DNA of 64,000 nt from Planococcus beigongshangi. Lineage in GTDB: Bacteria; Bacillota; Bacilli; Bacillales_A; Planococcaceae. The stretch is from assembly GCF_016820495.1 (NCBI RefSeq), contig NZ_JADHDU010000004.1, positions 186,001 through 250,000 on the forward strand, given 5' to 3'. Position numbers and translations under genes: made by a program. The notes under the pieces were generated by a model that saw only the letters and a list, made by a program, of their open reading frames with translations, ran no database searches and was not told where the DNA came from. Each line of letters starts with the position of its first letter. Position 1 is the first letter of the stretch. Positions 23,435 to 32,875 of this stretch are shown here, in pieces.

Positions 23435-24928
23435 ATGAACGTAAAATTTGACGAAATCCCCCAATTGCCGCTCCTGTCCATAAGCGGGCCGCGTGCCCGG
23501 GATATTACTTCCATCGTTTATAATTCAGTGGATACCGAAGAAGGATCCGCTTTCTTTTGTGTGACCGGTGAAAATACAGACGGACATCTGTATATCCAGG
23601 AAGCGATCGATAAAGGAGCCGGCACGATCATCGGCACCAATAAGGATATCTTGGATAAATTTTTTAGTTTATATCCTCAATTGACATTCCTCCATGTGGA
23701 AGATTCCAGGACTGCTTTAGCGCATATTTCAATTTATTTTTATAAGAATGCCCAGGACAGACTGATTAAAGTCGGTGTAACGGGGACAAATGGTAAAACC
23801 ACCACGGCAACCTACGTTTATAACCTTTTCAACCGGCTTGGGCTGCCTTGCGGTTTCCTCGGGACTACGGGAATCTGGTCCTCGAAAAGCAAACTGGACT
23901 ATAGGAAGAGCACACCGACGACACCCATTTCATCTGATATCCATAATGTCTTTTCCCAGCTTGCTGCCCAGGGTGACCTAGCGGCGTCGATGGAAGTTTC
24001 TTCAATTGCGCTGGATCAGAAAAGAGTGGAGGGAATCGTGTTCGATGTGGCCATCCATACGAATATTTCAGAAGAACATATGGAATACCATAAGACATTC
24101 GAACATTATCTCCACTCAAAACTGGCTTTGTTCCGTCAGGCGAAATCCGCAGTCGTGAATCTGGATGATGCTGGCATGTCGAAAGAAATTTTGGAAGTGG
24201 TCCAGTACCCTGTCCTGACTTATAGCGCGGATATTGCGTCCGGAGCCGACCTGATCTGGCAGAACTGCCGGACACTTGATGATGGGCTGGCTTTTGAACT
24301 GATATATGAAGGCGTCAAGCGGCCTGTCGAAGTCCCGCTGTTCGGCGAATACAATGCCGGCAACCTGACGGCGGCGATCGCAGCGGCATTGCTGGCAGGA
24401 AAATCATTTGAAGAGATTTTAAGTGTGATGGCCGATATGCCGCAAGTCGAAGGGCGTTTTCAGGTTCTCGCCGGACCTGAAGGCAGGAAAATCATCCTCG
24501 ATTATGCGCATACACCGGTTGCCATTGACCTGGTGTTGAGAGAGGCAAGAAAATTGCCGTATCGGCGTTTGATCGCATTGGTTGCCGGAATCGGCATCCG
24601 TGATTTTGCCAAGATGCCGAAAATGGCAAGAGCGGCAGAAGGCAAGGCGGACATGATCGTTGTGACTGTGGACCATCCCGGTTATAACGACCCGGACGAT
24701 GTCGTTGATGAGGTGATCAAAGGGTTCACCATCCCTTATAAACAGGAAGTGCGGAGGGCGGCGTCGCGTCGCGGTGCCGTACTCGAAGCATTGAAGGCAA
24801 GCGGGCCGGAAGATCTGATTGTCTTATCGAGCGGCTGCATCAACGGCTCGCAGATTGTAAAAGGCGAGTATATTCCGCATTCGGATGAGGAAATTATAGA
24901 GGAGTATTTTTTACAGCAAAATTTATAA
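23435..24928 (+). CDS. Stand-alone MurE-type Mur ligase
   Basis: 497 aa with the three Mur-ligase domains: N-terminal UMP-binding domain (to about 105), central ATPase with P-loop GVTGTNGKTTT (about 112-122), TPTTPISSDIH and MEVSSIALDQKRV, and a C-terminal domain with EGRFQVL and DYAHTP. It adds the third amino acid of the stem peptide to UDP-MurNAc-L-Ala-D-Glu. The residue-3 specificity motif is DHPG in place of DNPR of meso-diaminopimelate enzymes, fitting another amino acid; Planococcaceae commonly have L-Lys walls. It lies outside any wall gene cluster. Paralogue or sole MurE cannot be told here. Confidence 0.85.
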   Translation: MNVKFDEIPQLPLLSISGPRARDITSIVYNSVDTEEGSAFFCVTGENTDGHLYIQEAIDKGAGTIIGTNKDILDKFFSLYPQLTFLHVEDSRTALAHISIYFYKNAQDRLIKVGVTGTNGKTTTATYVYNLFNRLGLPCGFLGTTGIWSSKSKLDYRKSTPTTPISSDIHNVFSQLAAQGDLAASMEVSSIALDQKRVEGIVFDVAIHTNISEEHMEYHKTFEHYLHSKLALFRQAKSAVVNLDDAGMSKEILEVVQYPVLTYSADIASGADLIWQNCRTLDDGLAFELIYEGVKRPVEVPLFGEYNAGNLTAAIAAALLAGKSFEEILSVMADMPQVEGRFQVLAGPEGRKIILDYAHTPVAIDLVLREARKLPYRRLIALVAGIGIRDFAKMPKMARAAEGKADMIVVTVDHPGYNDPDDVVDEVIKGFTIPYKQEVRRAASRRGAVLEALKASGPEDLIVLSSGCINGSQIVKGEYIPHSDEEIIEEYFLQQNL

Positions 24929-24948
24929 GGTATCTAGCGGCTTTTCCT

Positions 24949-25074
24949 CTTGTCCAGACTCCAGCGCCCAGATTCTAGTGTCATAAGCCACTCTGGCTGT
25001 GCGGCTGAAAACAAGCCGCTTCGGCAGAGCGTCTTATGCCCGTCGAATCTACACGGGCGCTTTCGCTTTTCTAT
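24949..25074 (+). repeat. Dispersed structured element, copy 2 (best-paired copy)
   Basis: Begins TGTCCAGACTCCAGCGCCCAG and ends GGGCGCTTTCGCTTTTCTA. Arms pair perfectly: GCGCCC/GGGCGC, AGATTC/GAATCT, CATAAG/CTTATG, and an inner hairpin GCGGCT/AGCCGC, with a symmetrical 6 x 6 internal loop. Lies between the Mur ligase gene and fumC; this copy does not abut a stop codon. Confidence 0.88.
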
Positions 25075-25153
25075 AGATTAGTCGCTTTTTTGCCTTATTT
25101 TGTGTTTAATAGAAGAGAAGGTTTCATTAGACATAAGAATTGGAGTGAATGAA

Positions 25154-26536
25154 ATGCAATATCGTACAGAAAAAGATACGATTGGTGAAATTCAGGTTGA
25201 AGCTGACAAAATGTGGGGGGCGCAAACTCAACGCAGCGTCCAGAACTTTGCGATCGGCACGGAGCGTATGCCGCATGAAGTCGTCATGGCGTTCGCCCAA
25301 TTGAAAAAAGCGACAGCGAAAGCGAACCATAAGCTTGGGAAATTATCTGAAGCGAAGATGAAAGCGATCGAAACAGCAGCCAACGAAGTAATCGAAGGCA
25401 AATGGAACGACCATTTCCCATTGGTTGTCTGGCAGACAGGCAGCGGAACGCAGTCGAACATGAACATGAACGAAGTACTCGCACGCCGCGGCAATGAAAT
25501 TCTTGCTGAGCAGAATTCGGAAGAGAAACTGCACCCGAACGATGACGTGAACATGTCCCAAAGTTCGAATGACACGTATCCGACGGCTATGCACGTAGCA
25601 GGCGTCTTGGCTGTGACTGAGACATTGATCCCGGCTGTTCAGAAATTGAAAGCGACGCTGGCTGAGAAATCGGAGAAATTTGATGACATCATCAAAATCG
25701 GCCGTACTCACCTGCAGGATGCGACACCGCTTACGCTTGGCCAGGAAATCAGCGGCTGGAAACATATGCTTGAAAAGAGCGAGCGCATGATCAGCGAAAG
25801 CGTCAACTATATGCGTGAACTCGCTATCGGCGGAACAGCTGTTGGAACAGGGATCAACGCAGATCCGAAATTCGGCGGCTATGTGGCAGAATTCATCGCG
25901 GAAGCGGTCGGCTCTGAATTCACTTCAGCTGAAAATAAATTCCATGCACTGACCAGCCATGACGAAATGGTTTACGCACACGGCGCGATCAAAGCGCTGG
26001 CGGCAGACGCAATGAAGATTGCAAACGATGTTCGCTGGCTGGCAAGTGGTCCACGCAGCGGCATCGGTGAAATCACGATTCCGGCAAACGAACCGGGAAG
26101 CTCGATCATGCCTGGTAAAGTCAATCCGACGCAAAGTGAAGCGTTGACGATGGTGGCGGCACAGGTAATGGGGAATGACGCGACAATCGGTTTCTCTGCG
26201 AGCCAGGGGAACTTCGAGTTGAACGTATTCAAACCGGTTATCGCATATAACTTCCTGCAATCTGTTCGCCTGTTGGCAGACAGCTTGATCAGCTTCAACG
26301 ATCACTGTGCAGTCGGCATCGAAGCGAACCTCGATGTTATCCAGAATCACGTAAACAACTCATTGATGCTTGTCACTTCGCTGAACCCGCATATCGGCTA
26401 CGAAAAAGCGGCAGCAATCGCGAAGCAGGCCCATAACGAAGGCTCGACATTGAAAGAGTCTGCGGTGAAGAGCGGACATCTGACAGCTGAGCAATTTGAT
26501 GAGTGGGTCAAACCTGAGAATATGGTTGGCAAATAA
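25154..26536 (+). CDS. fumC: Class II fumarate hydratase
   Basis: 460 aa, homotetrameric cytoplasmic enzyme of the TCA cycle that interconverts fumarate and L-malate. Superfamily motif [13 protein letters not shown] is near residue 316, with [16 protein letters not shown] near 97, [19 protein letters not shown] near 131 and the catalytic [16 protein letters not shown] near 184. The iron-free class II type is clear from length and motifs. GGAGTG is six bases before the ATG at 25154; the open frame further upstream has no ribosome site. Single gene with its own terminator. Confidence 0.97.
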   Translation: MQYRTEKDTIGEIQVEADKMWGAQTQRSVQNFAIGTERMPHEVVMAFAQLKKATAKANHKLGKLSEAKMKAIETAANEVIEGKWNDHFPLVVWQTGSGTQSNMNMNEVLARRGNEILAEQNSEEKLHPNDDVNMSQSSNDTYPTAMHVAGVLAVTETLIPAVQKLKATLAEKSEKFDDIIKIGRTHLQDATPLTLGQEISGWKHMLEKSERMISESVNYMRELAIGGTAVGTGINADPKFGGYVAEFIAEAVGSEFTSAENKFHALTSHDEMVYAHGAIKALAADAMKIANDVRWLASGPRSGIGEITIPANEPGSSIMPGKVNPTQSEALTMVAAQVMGNDATIGFSASQGNFELNVFKPVIAYNFLQSVRLLADSLISFNDHCAVGIEANLDVIQNHVNNSLMLVTSLNPHIGYEKAAAIAKQAHNEGSTLKESAVKSGHLTAEQFDEWVKPENMVGK

Positions 26537-26544
26537 GTAGAACG

Positions 26545-26577
26545 CAGCGGCCGGACTCCTGTTCCGGCCGCTTTTAT
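26545..26577 (+). terminator. Rho-independent terminator after fumC
   Basis: AGCGGCCGGA / TCCGGCCGCT stem with loop CTCCTGT, T-rich tail. Confidence 0.86.
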
Positions 26578-26652
26578 TATGAGGTGAAGAGGTTTCGTTG
26601 CTGAAGTGTCGAAGTATTTACGCTGGAAAAGAATTTACGGAAGAGGTGCGTC

Positions 26653-27309
26653 ATGCAAAAAACGTTTGTGATGTCGTGGAGCGGCGGGAAAGATTCCGCT
26701 CTCGCTTATTACCGTGCAGTGCTGGAAGGAAATGTTCCGGTTGCCCTGCTGACGATGTTTGAAGAAGATGGGTCCAAATCACGTTCGCACGGTTTGCCGC
26801 TCGAAGTTCTGGAAGCGCAGGCTGAACGGATGGGGCTGCCACTGGAAATCGGCAAGGCGGACTGGAATGGCTATGAAAAAGAGTTTATCGATCGATTAAA
26901 GAATTTCAAACGTGAAGGCATCGATATGGGAGTATACGGTGATATCGATCTGGAAGACCACCGCGCATGGGTGCAGAAAGTCAGTGCAGAAGCCGGGATC
27001 GGGGTGAGCCATCCGTTATGGGGGCGGCCGCGACGGGAATTGCTGGAAGAATTGATTGCCGAAGGGTTCAAAGCTGTCATCACCGTGGTGGATACTGCCC
27101 GCATGGATGCGAAATTCCTTGGACGTGAATTTACGCACGAACTGATTGAAGAACTGGAAACACTCGACATCGATGCTTGCGGTGAAGAAGGGGAATTTCA
27201 TACAGTCATCATAGATGGGCCGATATTTGTGGAGCCGATTCCGCTGGTATTTGGTGATGAAATTGAGGCGGGACAATACCGTGTTCTTGAAGTGAAGCTT
27301 CAAGATTAA
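26653..27309 (+). CDS. Dph6-like PP-loop ATP pyrophosphatase
   Basis: 218 aa. N-terminal PP-loop SWSGGKDSALAYYRA (residues 8-22), then LEVLEAQAERMGLPL, YGDIDLEDHRAWV and HPLWGRPRRELLEELI, and the C-terminal CGEEGEFHTVIIDGPIF. This order is that of the diphthine-ammonia ligase family (Dph6, MJ0570). Bacteria do not make diphthamide, so bacterial members must amidate or thiolate something else; substrate unknown. GAGGTG lies before the ATG. Downstream is a lipoprotein gene with its own promoter. Confidence 0.85.
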   Translation: MQKTFVMSWSGGKDSALAYYRAVLEGNVPVALLTMFEEDGSKSRSHGLPLEVLEAQAERMGLPLEIGKADWNGYEKEFIDRLKNFKREGIDMGVYGDIDLEDHRAWVQKVSAEAGIGVSHPLWGRPRRELLEELIAEGFKAVITVVDTARMDAKFLGREFTHELIEELETLDIDACGEEGEFHTVIIDGPIFVEPIPLVFGDEIEAGQYRVLEVKLQD

Positions 27310-27389
27310 AGGCGGTGTCTCTTGAGGCGGATTTGGAAAATGCCTGAAAAAATGCCTTTTCTGACCACGATGGACATGAGGGTTTTCGG

Positions 27390-27417
27390 TTTACATACGA
27401 CCTGTATGTGATACAAT
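27390..27417 (+). promoter_or_regulatory. Promoter with internal palindrome, SurA-like lipoprotein gene
   Basis: TTTACA (27390-27395), 16 bp, TACAAT (27412-27417). A perfect ACATAC-N5-GTATGT repeat (27393-27409) fills the spacer, suggesting a repressor site. Confidence 0.6.
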
Positions 27418-27449
27418 TACGTCCATTAAGATTTGGAAGGGGAATTCAT

Positions 27450-28214
27450 TTGACTAATAAAATGCTTTTAAGCCTATTGATCGGTGCCTCAGTTTTGGTA
27501 ACAGCGGCATGCGGCAATGAGGATGACAATACGAATGAAGAAGAAACAGCCACAGAGGAACAAGCGGCAGGAGAAAATGGCGAGGCAACTGAACAGCTGG
27601 AAATGCCGGAGCCGGATCTTGAAGGAGTACCTGATCTTGTAGCTGAAGTAAACGGCGAAGAAATCAAAAAAGCCGAATTCGAGTCTGCTTACGTTGCACA
27701 ATTCCAGCAAATTGCGATGCAGGCACAGATGTCCGGCCAGGAAGTCGATCAGGATCAATTGAAAACCCAGATTGCCGAAAGTCTTGTCGGACAGCGTTTG
27801 CTGATGCAGGAAACGGACAATCGTTCAATTGAAGCGACTGACGAAGAAACGGAAGAAACATTGACTGCGTTGGCAGAACAGAACGGTCTCGCTTCTTCCG
27901 ATGAGTTTTTGGCTGCGCTTGAAGAGCAGGGGCTTTCGGAAGAAGAAGTGATGGAACAAGTGGCCTCACAAGTGAAGATGGATAAATTGATCGCCGAGGA
28001 AGCGGGAGATATTCAGCCATCTGAAGAGGAAGTCCAGGAATTCTATGATGGGCTATTGGCTCAGCAGGAAGAAATGGGTGGCGGAGACTTGCCTCCTTTG
28101 GAAGATATAAAGTCTGAACTTGAAGGACAGATTGCCATGCAGAAAGAAAACACAGCCGTTGAGGAATTAGTGGCTGAACTTCGCGAAGGCGCAGATGTAA
28201 AAATTAATATTTAA
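27450..28214 (+). CDS. SurA-N-domain lipoprotein (foldase-like)
   Basis: 254 aa. Signal peptide with lipobox VTAAC (lipidated Cys at about residue 21), an acidic linker (about 22-65), then a SurA N-terminal-like helical chaperone domain (LVAEVNGEEIKKAEFESAYV to IAMQKENTAVEELVAEL). The parvulin isomerase domain of PrsA is absent. It should sit on the outer face of the membrane and help secreted proteins fold, or be a PrsA-like relic. Start TTG at 27450 is chosen because GGAAGGGG precedes it and the signal peptide begins here; an ATG four codons later lacks a site. Confidence 0.85.
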   Translation: MTNKMLLSLLIGASVLVTAACGNEDDNTNEEETATEEQAAGENGEATEQLEMPEPDLEGVPDLVAEVNGEEIKKAEFESAYVAQFQQIAMQAQMSGQEVDQDQLKTQIAESLVGQRLLMQETDNRSIEATDEETEETLTALAEQNGLASSDEFLAALEEQGLSEEEVMEQVASQVKMDKLIAEEAGDIQPSEEEVQEFYDGLLAQQEEMGGGDLPPLEDIKSELEGQIAMQKENTAVEELVAELREGADVKINI

Positions 28215-28219
28215 GAACA

Positions 28220-28254
28220 AAAAAACCAAGCCCGTTTTCGGACTTGGTTTTTTT
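28220..28254 (+). terminator. Rho-independent terminator
   Basis: AACCAAG-CCG / CGG-CTTGGTT stem, loop TTTT, seven T. It stands directly before element copy 3. Confidence 0.84.
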
Positions 28255-28255
28255 G

Positions 28256-28404
28256 TGTACAGACCCCAGCGGCCCAGCTCTTCGTGCCATAAGCCAGTGC
28301 AGTTGCTCCTACAGTGCTCCTGCAGTTGCTCCTGCAGTGCTACGCTGCTTCGTCGCAAGAGATAGGCCCAAACGAGTTTGGGCTATCTCTCGCTGTCGCT
28401 TTTC
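28256..28404 (+). repeat. Dispersed structured element, copy 3 (diverged)
   Basis: Begins TACAGACCCCAGCGGCCCAG with GCCATAAGCCAG, has an internal run of TTGCTCCT(A/G)CAG-like short repeats, a hairpin GGCCCAAAC/GTTTGGGCT-type, and ends CGCTGTCGCTTTTC directly at the stop codon of the minus-strand ABC gene. Confidence 0.75.
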
Positions 28405-29154
28405 TTAAATCGTATCCGCTTTTTGGATCAGGTTCAGGAATTGCTTCGTCCGTTCTTCTTTCGGATTGTCGAAGATTTCCTGCGGTGTGCCGCGTTCGAT
28501 GATGCGTCCGGCATCCATGAACAGGACTTCATCCGCGACGCCTTTTGCAAAACGCATTTCATGCGTGACGACGACCATGGTCATACCTTCCAAAGCCAAT
28601 TCTTTCATGACTTGAAGAACTTCCCCGACAAGTTCAGGATCCAGCGCTGAAGTGGGTTCATCGAAAAGCATCACTTTCGGTTCCAGGGCCAAAGCGCGTG
28701 CAATGCCGACACGCTGCTGCTGGCCGCCGGAAAGCTGGAACGGGTATTCGTTCATCTTTTCCTTCAGGCCGACTTTTACCAGTAAATCTTCCGCCTTTGC
28801 ACGGGCTTTCTGCTTATCGATTTTTTGGACGGTGACCGGGCCTTCCATGACATTTTCAAGGGCAGTCATATGAGGGAAGAGATTATAATGCTGAAAAACC
28901 ATGGCTGACTGTTTTCTGAACTCCGTTATTTTCTTCTTTGATAACGGTTTTGAGAAATCTGCCACATGTCCGTCAATCGCCACAGTCCCGGCAGTCGGCG
29001 TTTCCAGGATGTTCAGACAGCGGAGAAATGTCGTCTTACCGGATCCGGAAGGGCCGATGACAACGACAGCCTGGCCTTTTTCCACATTGAGGTCGATGCC
29101 TTTCAATACCTCAAGATCGCCAAAGCTCTTATGCAGATTATTTATTGCAATCAT
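28405..29154 (-). CDS. Polar amino-acid ABC transporter ATPase (cystine/glutamine type)
   Basis: 249 aa ATPase of the polar amino-acid uptake class. Walker [11 protein letters not shown] (33-42), Q-loop [13 protein letters not shown], signature [15 protein letters not shown], Walker [15 protein letters not shown] and H-loop [10 protein letters not shown]. The pattern YNLFPH-A-x-x-N and the length are those of GlnQ/TcyC/TcyN-like proteins. It is the last gene of a permease-binding-protein-ATPase operon read on the minus strand, 30 bp after the permease. Its stop codon touches a dispersed repeat. Confidence 0.93.
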   Translation of the reverse strand: MIAINNLHKSFGDLEVLKGIDLNVEKGQAVVVIGPSGSGKTTFLRCLNILETPTAGTVAIDGHVADFSKPLSKKKITEFRKQSAMVFQHYNLFPHMTALENVMEGPVTVQKIDKQKARAKAEDLLVKVGLKEKMNEYPFQLSGGQQQRVGIARALALEPKVMLFDEPTSALDPELVGEVLQVMKELALEGMTMVVVTHEMRFAKGVADEVLFMDAGRIIERGTPQEIFDNPKEERTKQFLNLIQKADTI

Positions 29155-29184
29155 AGAATGCTCCTTTCATATAGAGAATTGAAT

Positions 29185-29889
29185 TCATGTTTTTGCTACA
29201 TAGCGGTCAAAACGATTTTCCAGTCGCCCCTGAACCAGTGAGAGAAGGAAGCAGATGATCCAATACAGCAGACCGGCCTGCGCATACAGGAGCAGGAATT
29301 CGTAGTTGAAAGCTGCAATTTCCTGGGCTCTCCGGAACATTTCCGTCACCAGGATGAAGGAAGCCAGTGAAGTGTCTTTGACCAGGCTGATGAATGTATT
29401 CGACAAAGGCGGGATGGATACCCGTGATGCCTGCGGCAGGATAATCCGCTTCAGCGACTGGCTGTAGGTCATGCCGATGGTGTTGGCCGCTTCCCATTGC
29501 CCTTTTGGAATGGATAGAATCGCTGCCCGGATCACTTCAGAAGCATATGCCCCGACATTCAGTGAGAATCCGAGGATGGCCGCTGTAAAAGGCTCCAATG
29601 TAATGCCGACAGTCGGCAATCCATAAAAGAGGATCGACAGCTGGACGAGCAGCGGCGTGCCGCGAATGATGGAGACATAGATCCGCGCCACGATCTGAAG
29701 GATCTTAATCGTTGAAATACGGGCCAGCGCCGTCAATGTTGCCAGCACCAGCCCAATCGTGAATGATATCAGTGTCAGTGGAATCGTATACTGGATTGCT
29801 CCTTCCAATAAAGGAAGGAACGATGACTGGGCAATGTCCAGTAACCGTTCTAAACGTTCAGGGTTTGTGAAAATACTATTCAAGTACAT
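29185..29889 (-). CDS. Polar amino-acid ABC transporter permease
   Basis: About 234 aa, five or six membrane helices. It contains the HisMQ-type region [21 protein letters not shown] and the EAA-loop [22 protein letters not shown], which docks the ATPase. The frame overlaps the end of the binding-protein gene; either the TTG at 29898 or the ATG at 29889 could start it, neither with a strong ribosome site, so translation is probably coupled. Sequence is closest in style to the cystine permeases TcyB/TcyL, but substrate should be taken as unproven. Confidence 0.9.
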   Translation of the reverse strand: MYLNSIFTNPERLERLLDIAQSSFLPLLEGAIQYTIPLTLISFTIGLVLATLTALARISTIKILQIVARIYVSIIRGTPLLVQLSILFYGLPTVGITLEPFTAAILGFSLNVGAYASEVIRAAILSIPKGQWEAANTIGMTYSQSLKRIILPQASRVSIPPLSNTFISLVKDTSLASFILVTEMFRRAQEIAAFNYEFLLLYAQAGLLYWIICFLLSLVQGRLENRFDRYVAKT

Positions 29890-30697
29890 TTTCGCCAAAC
29901 CATTTCTGTGAAATTTCTTCGTATGTTCCGTCTTCGATCATTTCTGCCAAGGCTTTGTTCACTTCATCGATAATCGCGCCGCTGTCTTTTCTGAACTGCA
30001 ATCCGCTTTGTGAAGCGTCATCAGATTCGTCGGCAATTTGAATCGGGGCATCCGGACGCTGTTTCAAAAAGTCCAGTACGGAAATTTTATCGTTCACTGT
30101 AGCATCGACACGGTCTGAAACCAATAGCTCGATTGCCTGATTGAATCCTTCCACGCCTGTAAGTTCAGCGCCGAATTCTTTTGCGATGTCAGCGTAGTTG
30201 CTTGTCAGTGATTGAGCTGACTTTTTGCCTTCAAGGCCTTCAAATGAGGTAATCTCCGTTTCATCTGCGCTAGTCACCAATACAGCCGCAGATGTGATGT
30301 ATGGATCAGAAAAATCGTAGATCTCCAAGCGGTCTTCGCGGATACCGACCTGATTCGCCACCATATCGAATCTGCCGGAATCGAGGCCAGCGAACATGCC
30401 GTCCCATTGAGTTTCCAGGAATTTAGCTTCAACACCAAGGCGTTCAGCCACTTCGCGGGCAATTTCAACGTCAAATCCTGTCAGTTCTCCGGATTCATCG
30501 TGGAAAGTGAACGGAGGATACGTGCCTTCCGTTCCAATCAGCAACTCGCCTTCATCCTGGACTTTTGCCAGTAGATCTTCGGAAGAGCCCTCTTCCGGCT
30601 GGTTTTCAGTTGTGTTGTCTTCCGATGAATCTCCGCAAGCCGCAAGCAATAATACAGCTCCGAACAACATCAAAAGCAATAGATAAGATTTCTTCAT
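29876..30697 (-). CDS. Amino-acid ABC transporter substrate-binding lipoprotein (TcyA-like)
   Basis: 273 aa. Lipobox LLAAC, with the lipidated Cys at residue 21, then an acidic linker, then an SBP family 3 fold: [36 protein letters not shown] and [14 protein letters not shown]. Family 3 proteins bind polar amino acids; the [21 protein letters not shown] stretch and the following TcyB-like permease favour cystine. First gene of the three-gene importer, with a clean promoter upstream on the minus strand. No T-box or S-box leader is visible in the short leader. Confidence 0.92.
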   Translation of the reverse strand: MKKSYLLLLMLFGAVLLLAACGDSSEDNTTENQPEEGSSEDLLAKVQDEGELLIGTEGTYPPFTFHDESGELTGFDVEIAREVAERLGVEAKFLETQWDGMFAGLDSGRFDMVANQVGIREDRLEIYDFSDPYITSAAVLVTSADETEITSFEGLEGKKSAQSLTSNYADIAKEFGAELTGVEGFNQAIELLVSDRVDATVNDKISVLDFLKQRPDAPIQIADESDDASQSGLQFRKDSGAIIDEVNKALAEMIEDGTYEEISQKWFGENVLE

Positions 30698-30753
30698 CCT
30701 ATATCTCCCCTAATTCTTATAGTTTTAGTCGGCATTAAAATAAATGCTGTTTG

Positions 30754-30782
30754 AGTATAGCATCTTCTTTGATTCTGCTCAA
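30754..30782 (-). promoter_or_regulatory. Sigma-A promoter of the amino-acid importer
   Basis: Minus strand TTGAGC (30782-30777), 17-bp spacer, TATACT (30759-30754). Confidence 0.75.
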
Positions 30783-30804
30783 TAAATCTTTCTTACCAAC
30801 AGAA

Positions 30805-30834
30805 AAAAGCCTCTCCTGAAAGGAGAAGCTTTTA
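30805..30834 (-). terminator. Terminator of the RsbR-like gene
   Basis: AAGC-TCTCCT / AGGAGA-GCTT stem with loop TTC/GAA, followed on the minus strand by six T; it overlaps the stop codon. Confidence 0.8.
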
Positions 30835-31677
30835 TTGCGTGCCATTTTTTAGTTTTTCGATACTTTCAAGAGCCTGTTTCACGGTGCTGAAAGAGAAAGG
30901 GGAGGTGAATTTGATGTCGTTGTGCATGGCGACCTGGACCAGTTTTGGCCGTAAGCCGGTCGTCATGACGCTCATGCCCATCATCCTCAGCATTTTACCG
31001 GCTTGGACCAGCATCTCCGCAACACGGTGATCGATTGTCAGGACACCGGAGAAATCAAGGATGACATACTCGACTTCCATTGTGGAAATTTTCGGGATCA
31101 CCATTTCCATGATGAATGTGACCCTCGCTTCATCGATAAAACCGACAAGAGGCAGCACCACAATGTCATCACGGATAGGGACGACTGGTGCAGAAAGTGA
31201 TAGGAGCTCTTTTTGCAATTTGCTTTTCGACTCTTCAGACAGGCGTTCAAATGCGAAGACGGTTTCAGTGAGGCTGACATCCAGGATGGAGTTGATCCTT
31301 TTGATGATTGTTGCAGTCAAGGCTGCGGACAGACCCATTTCAAGGCTGATACGGGCCATGATGTCGGCGAATATATCACGGGTCAGCGGGTAGCGCACTA
31401 TCACATCTGAAAGCTTTCCTCCGCGGGAGACCTGCATTTCAGCATTGTTCTTGCTCCATTCGAGCAGGTGTGCCGGCACGAATTTTTCATCATCCGGATC
31501 ATCTTCCAAAGAATCGCTGTAGAAGCCCAACAGCTTGATATACATGTACAAAGCCATCTTTTTTTCTTCTTGGGGAATTTCCATTTCAGTGTGACTTACT
31601 ACATATTCGACAACTTCTTCCGATATCAAATGTGCGTTTTTAGAGACGTACGAGGAAAATTCATGGACAGTAGTCAT
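30832..31677 (-). CDS. RsbR-like protein with C-terminal STAS domain, phospho-threonines absent
   Basis: 281 aa. N-terminal all-helical sensor-like domain (to about 150) and a C-terminal STAS domain from about 165 (DIVVLPLVGFIDEARVTFIM, VEYVILDFSGVLTIDHRVAE). It resembles RsbR paralogues, scaffold subunits of the stressosome that feeds sigma-B control. The two threonines phosphorylated by RsbT in RsbR (in DIDTxRA and VDTMVA) are Glu and His here (FIDEAR, IDHRVA), so it cannot be switched in the same way. ATG at 31677 is preferred because AAAGGTG stands seven bases upstream. No rsbS/rsbT neighbours; likely monocistronic. Confidence 0.82.
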   Translation of the reverse strand: MTTVHEFSSYVSKNAHLISEEVVEYVVSHTEMEIPQEEKKMALYMYIKLLGFYSDSLEDDPDDEKFVPAHLLEWSKNNAEMQVSRGGKLSDVIVRYPLTRDIFADIMARISLEMGLSAALTATIIKRINSILDVSLTETVFAFERLSEESKSKLQKELLSLSAPVVPIRDDIVVLPLVGFIDEARVTFIMEMVIPKISTMEVEYVILDFSGVLTIDHRVAEMLVQAGKMLRMMGMSVMTTGLRPKLVQVAMHNDIKFTSPFSFSTVKQALESIEKLKNGTQ

Positions 31678-31777
31678 TTTCTTCACACCTTTGCTTTAAT
31701 TCATATTTCCAGTATAACTTAATTTTTACAATAAAGGTATCTGTCAGGAAAGCAATGGGTTTTTATCGTCCATGATA

Positions 31778-31816
31778 ATAAGGCCGGGACAGAATGGGAA
31801 TCTGTCCCGGCCTTAT
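31778..31816 (-). terminator. Strong hairpin terminating the glycosyltransferase gene
   Basis: Perfect 14-bp stem AAGGCCGGGACAGA / TCTGTCCCGGCCTT with loop ATGGGAA. The T tract on the minus strand is short (TTATTAT). Confidence 0.72.
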
Positions 31817-31828
31817 GGGGTTCGCCGT

Positions 31829-32875
31829 CTATTTTTTTCGGAAAACCCATGCGCGCTGGGCCACGAAACCGAATATGAAAAGTACAGTATCGACGAATAC
31901 TTTCAGGATCACTTCGCCGCGTCCGAGCCATTCGGCGTAAAGCAGATGGACGGACCCAGCCGAAGCCACCATGATGAACGCTGCCAGAATATAATAACGG
32001 ACCAGGGATTTGCTGGATCCCTGCTTGAACACCTTATTGCGGTTTATATAATAATTGAATAATGAAGACAGGATCCGGGCTGCGACCGTTGCCAGTATGA
32101 TGAACATTTCAGGCGATGAATCCTTGAGCAGCTGGATGAATAGCCAATATAAGCCGATATCGAGCGCAAAGGAGGCGCCTCCGGACAACCCGTAGAAAAT
32201 GAAGATTTTATAGATATGTAAAGAATCCCTCAATGGATGGAAATGCGAAGATTTATTGTCATCGATATAGACGGTTTCAATCGTCACTTCCACCATATCA
32301 ATCTCGTTTTTTCGAAGTGCAGCGAGGGCGTTCATCTCATACTCAAAACGTTCACCAAGGACTGTCAGCAGCTGCGGCAGGTATTTCACCGGTATTCCCC
32401 GCAGCCCTGTCTGGGTATCCGTAAGGACGGTGCCAGTGGTGAGCTTGAACAGCATGCGCGTGAAGCGGTTGCCGAAACGGCTTCTGAACGGTATATTCTT
32501 TTGCTTGAAATCACGGGCGCCAAGAACGACTTTATCCGGTGCATCATGCAATTTCTGTGCTAATTTCACCATATCAACGGCTAAATGCTGGCCATCCGCA
32601 TCCGCAGTGATGACAGCTTCAAAAGGAAGCTGATGGGTGAGTATGTAGTGGAAAGCGGTTTTCAGCGCACGTCCTTTCCCTTGATTGACGGCGTGCCTCA
32701 AAAGCGTGACTTCTTTATGGGATTCAAGCTCCTCGAAGATATGGGCGAATTCACGACCACTGCCGTCATCAACGATAAAAATCTGTTTGAATCCTGACTG
32801 GATGATTGTTTCGACAGCATTCAGACATTTTTCATCAGGTTTATATGCAGGAATAATTATGGCTGGCTGCTTCAC
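31829..32875 (-). CDS. GT2 glycosyltransferase fused to a GtrA-like membrane domain
   Basis: 348 aa. Residues 1-215 are a family 2 glycosyltransferase of the DPM1 type: AIIIPAYKPDEKC, FIVDDGSG, ITADADGQH (D-x-D metal site) and GERFEYEMNAL. From about 230 a GtrA domain of four membrane helices follows (IYKIFIFYGLSGGASFALDIG, FNYYINRNKVFKQ, FGFVAQRAWVFRKK). Such fusions make or flip a polyprenyl-phosphate-sugar for decoration of wall polymers or lipids. Start GTG at 32875, six bases after AGGAGGTG; the frame is open further upstream but without a ribosome site. Confidence 0.9.
   Translation of the reverse strand: MKQPAIIIPAYKPDEKCLNAVETIIQSGFKQIFIVDDGSGREFAHIFEELESHKEVTLLRHAVNQGKGRALKTAFHYILTHQLPFEAVITADADGQHLAVDMVKLAQKLHDAPDKVVLGARDFKQKNIPFRSRFGNRFTRMLFKLTTGTVLTDTQTGLRGIPVKYLPQLLTVLGERFEYEMNALAALRKNEIDMVEVTIETVYIDDNKSSHFHPLRDSLHIYKIFIFYGLSGGASFALDIGLYWLFIQLLKDSSPEMFIILATVAARILSSLFNYYINRNKVFKQGSSKSLVRYYILAAFIMVASAGSVHLLYAEWLGRGEVILKVFVDTVLFIFGFVAQRAWVFRKK

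Noticed and set aside
30698..30753. T-box or S-box leader for the amino-acid importer
   Set aside because: The leader from the predicted start is only about 50 nt and has no specifier loop or conserved box.
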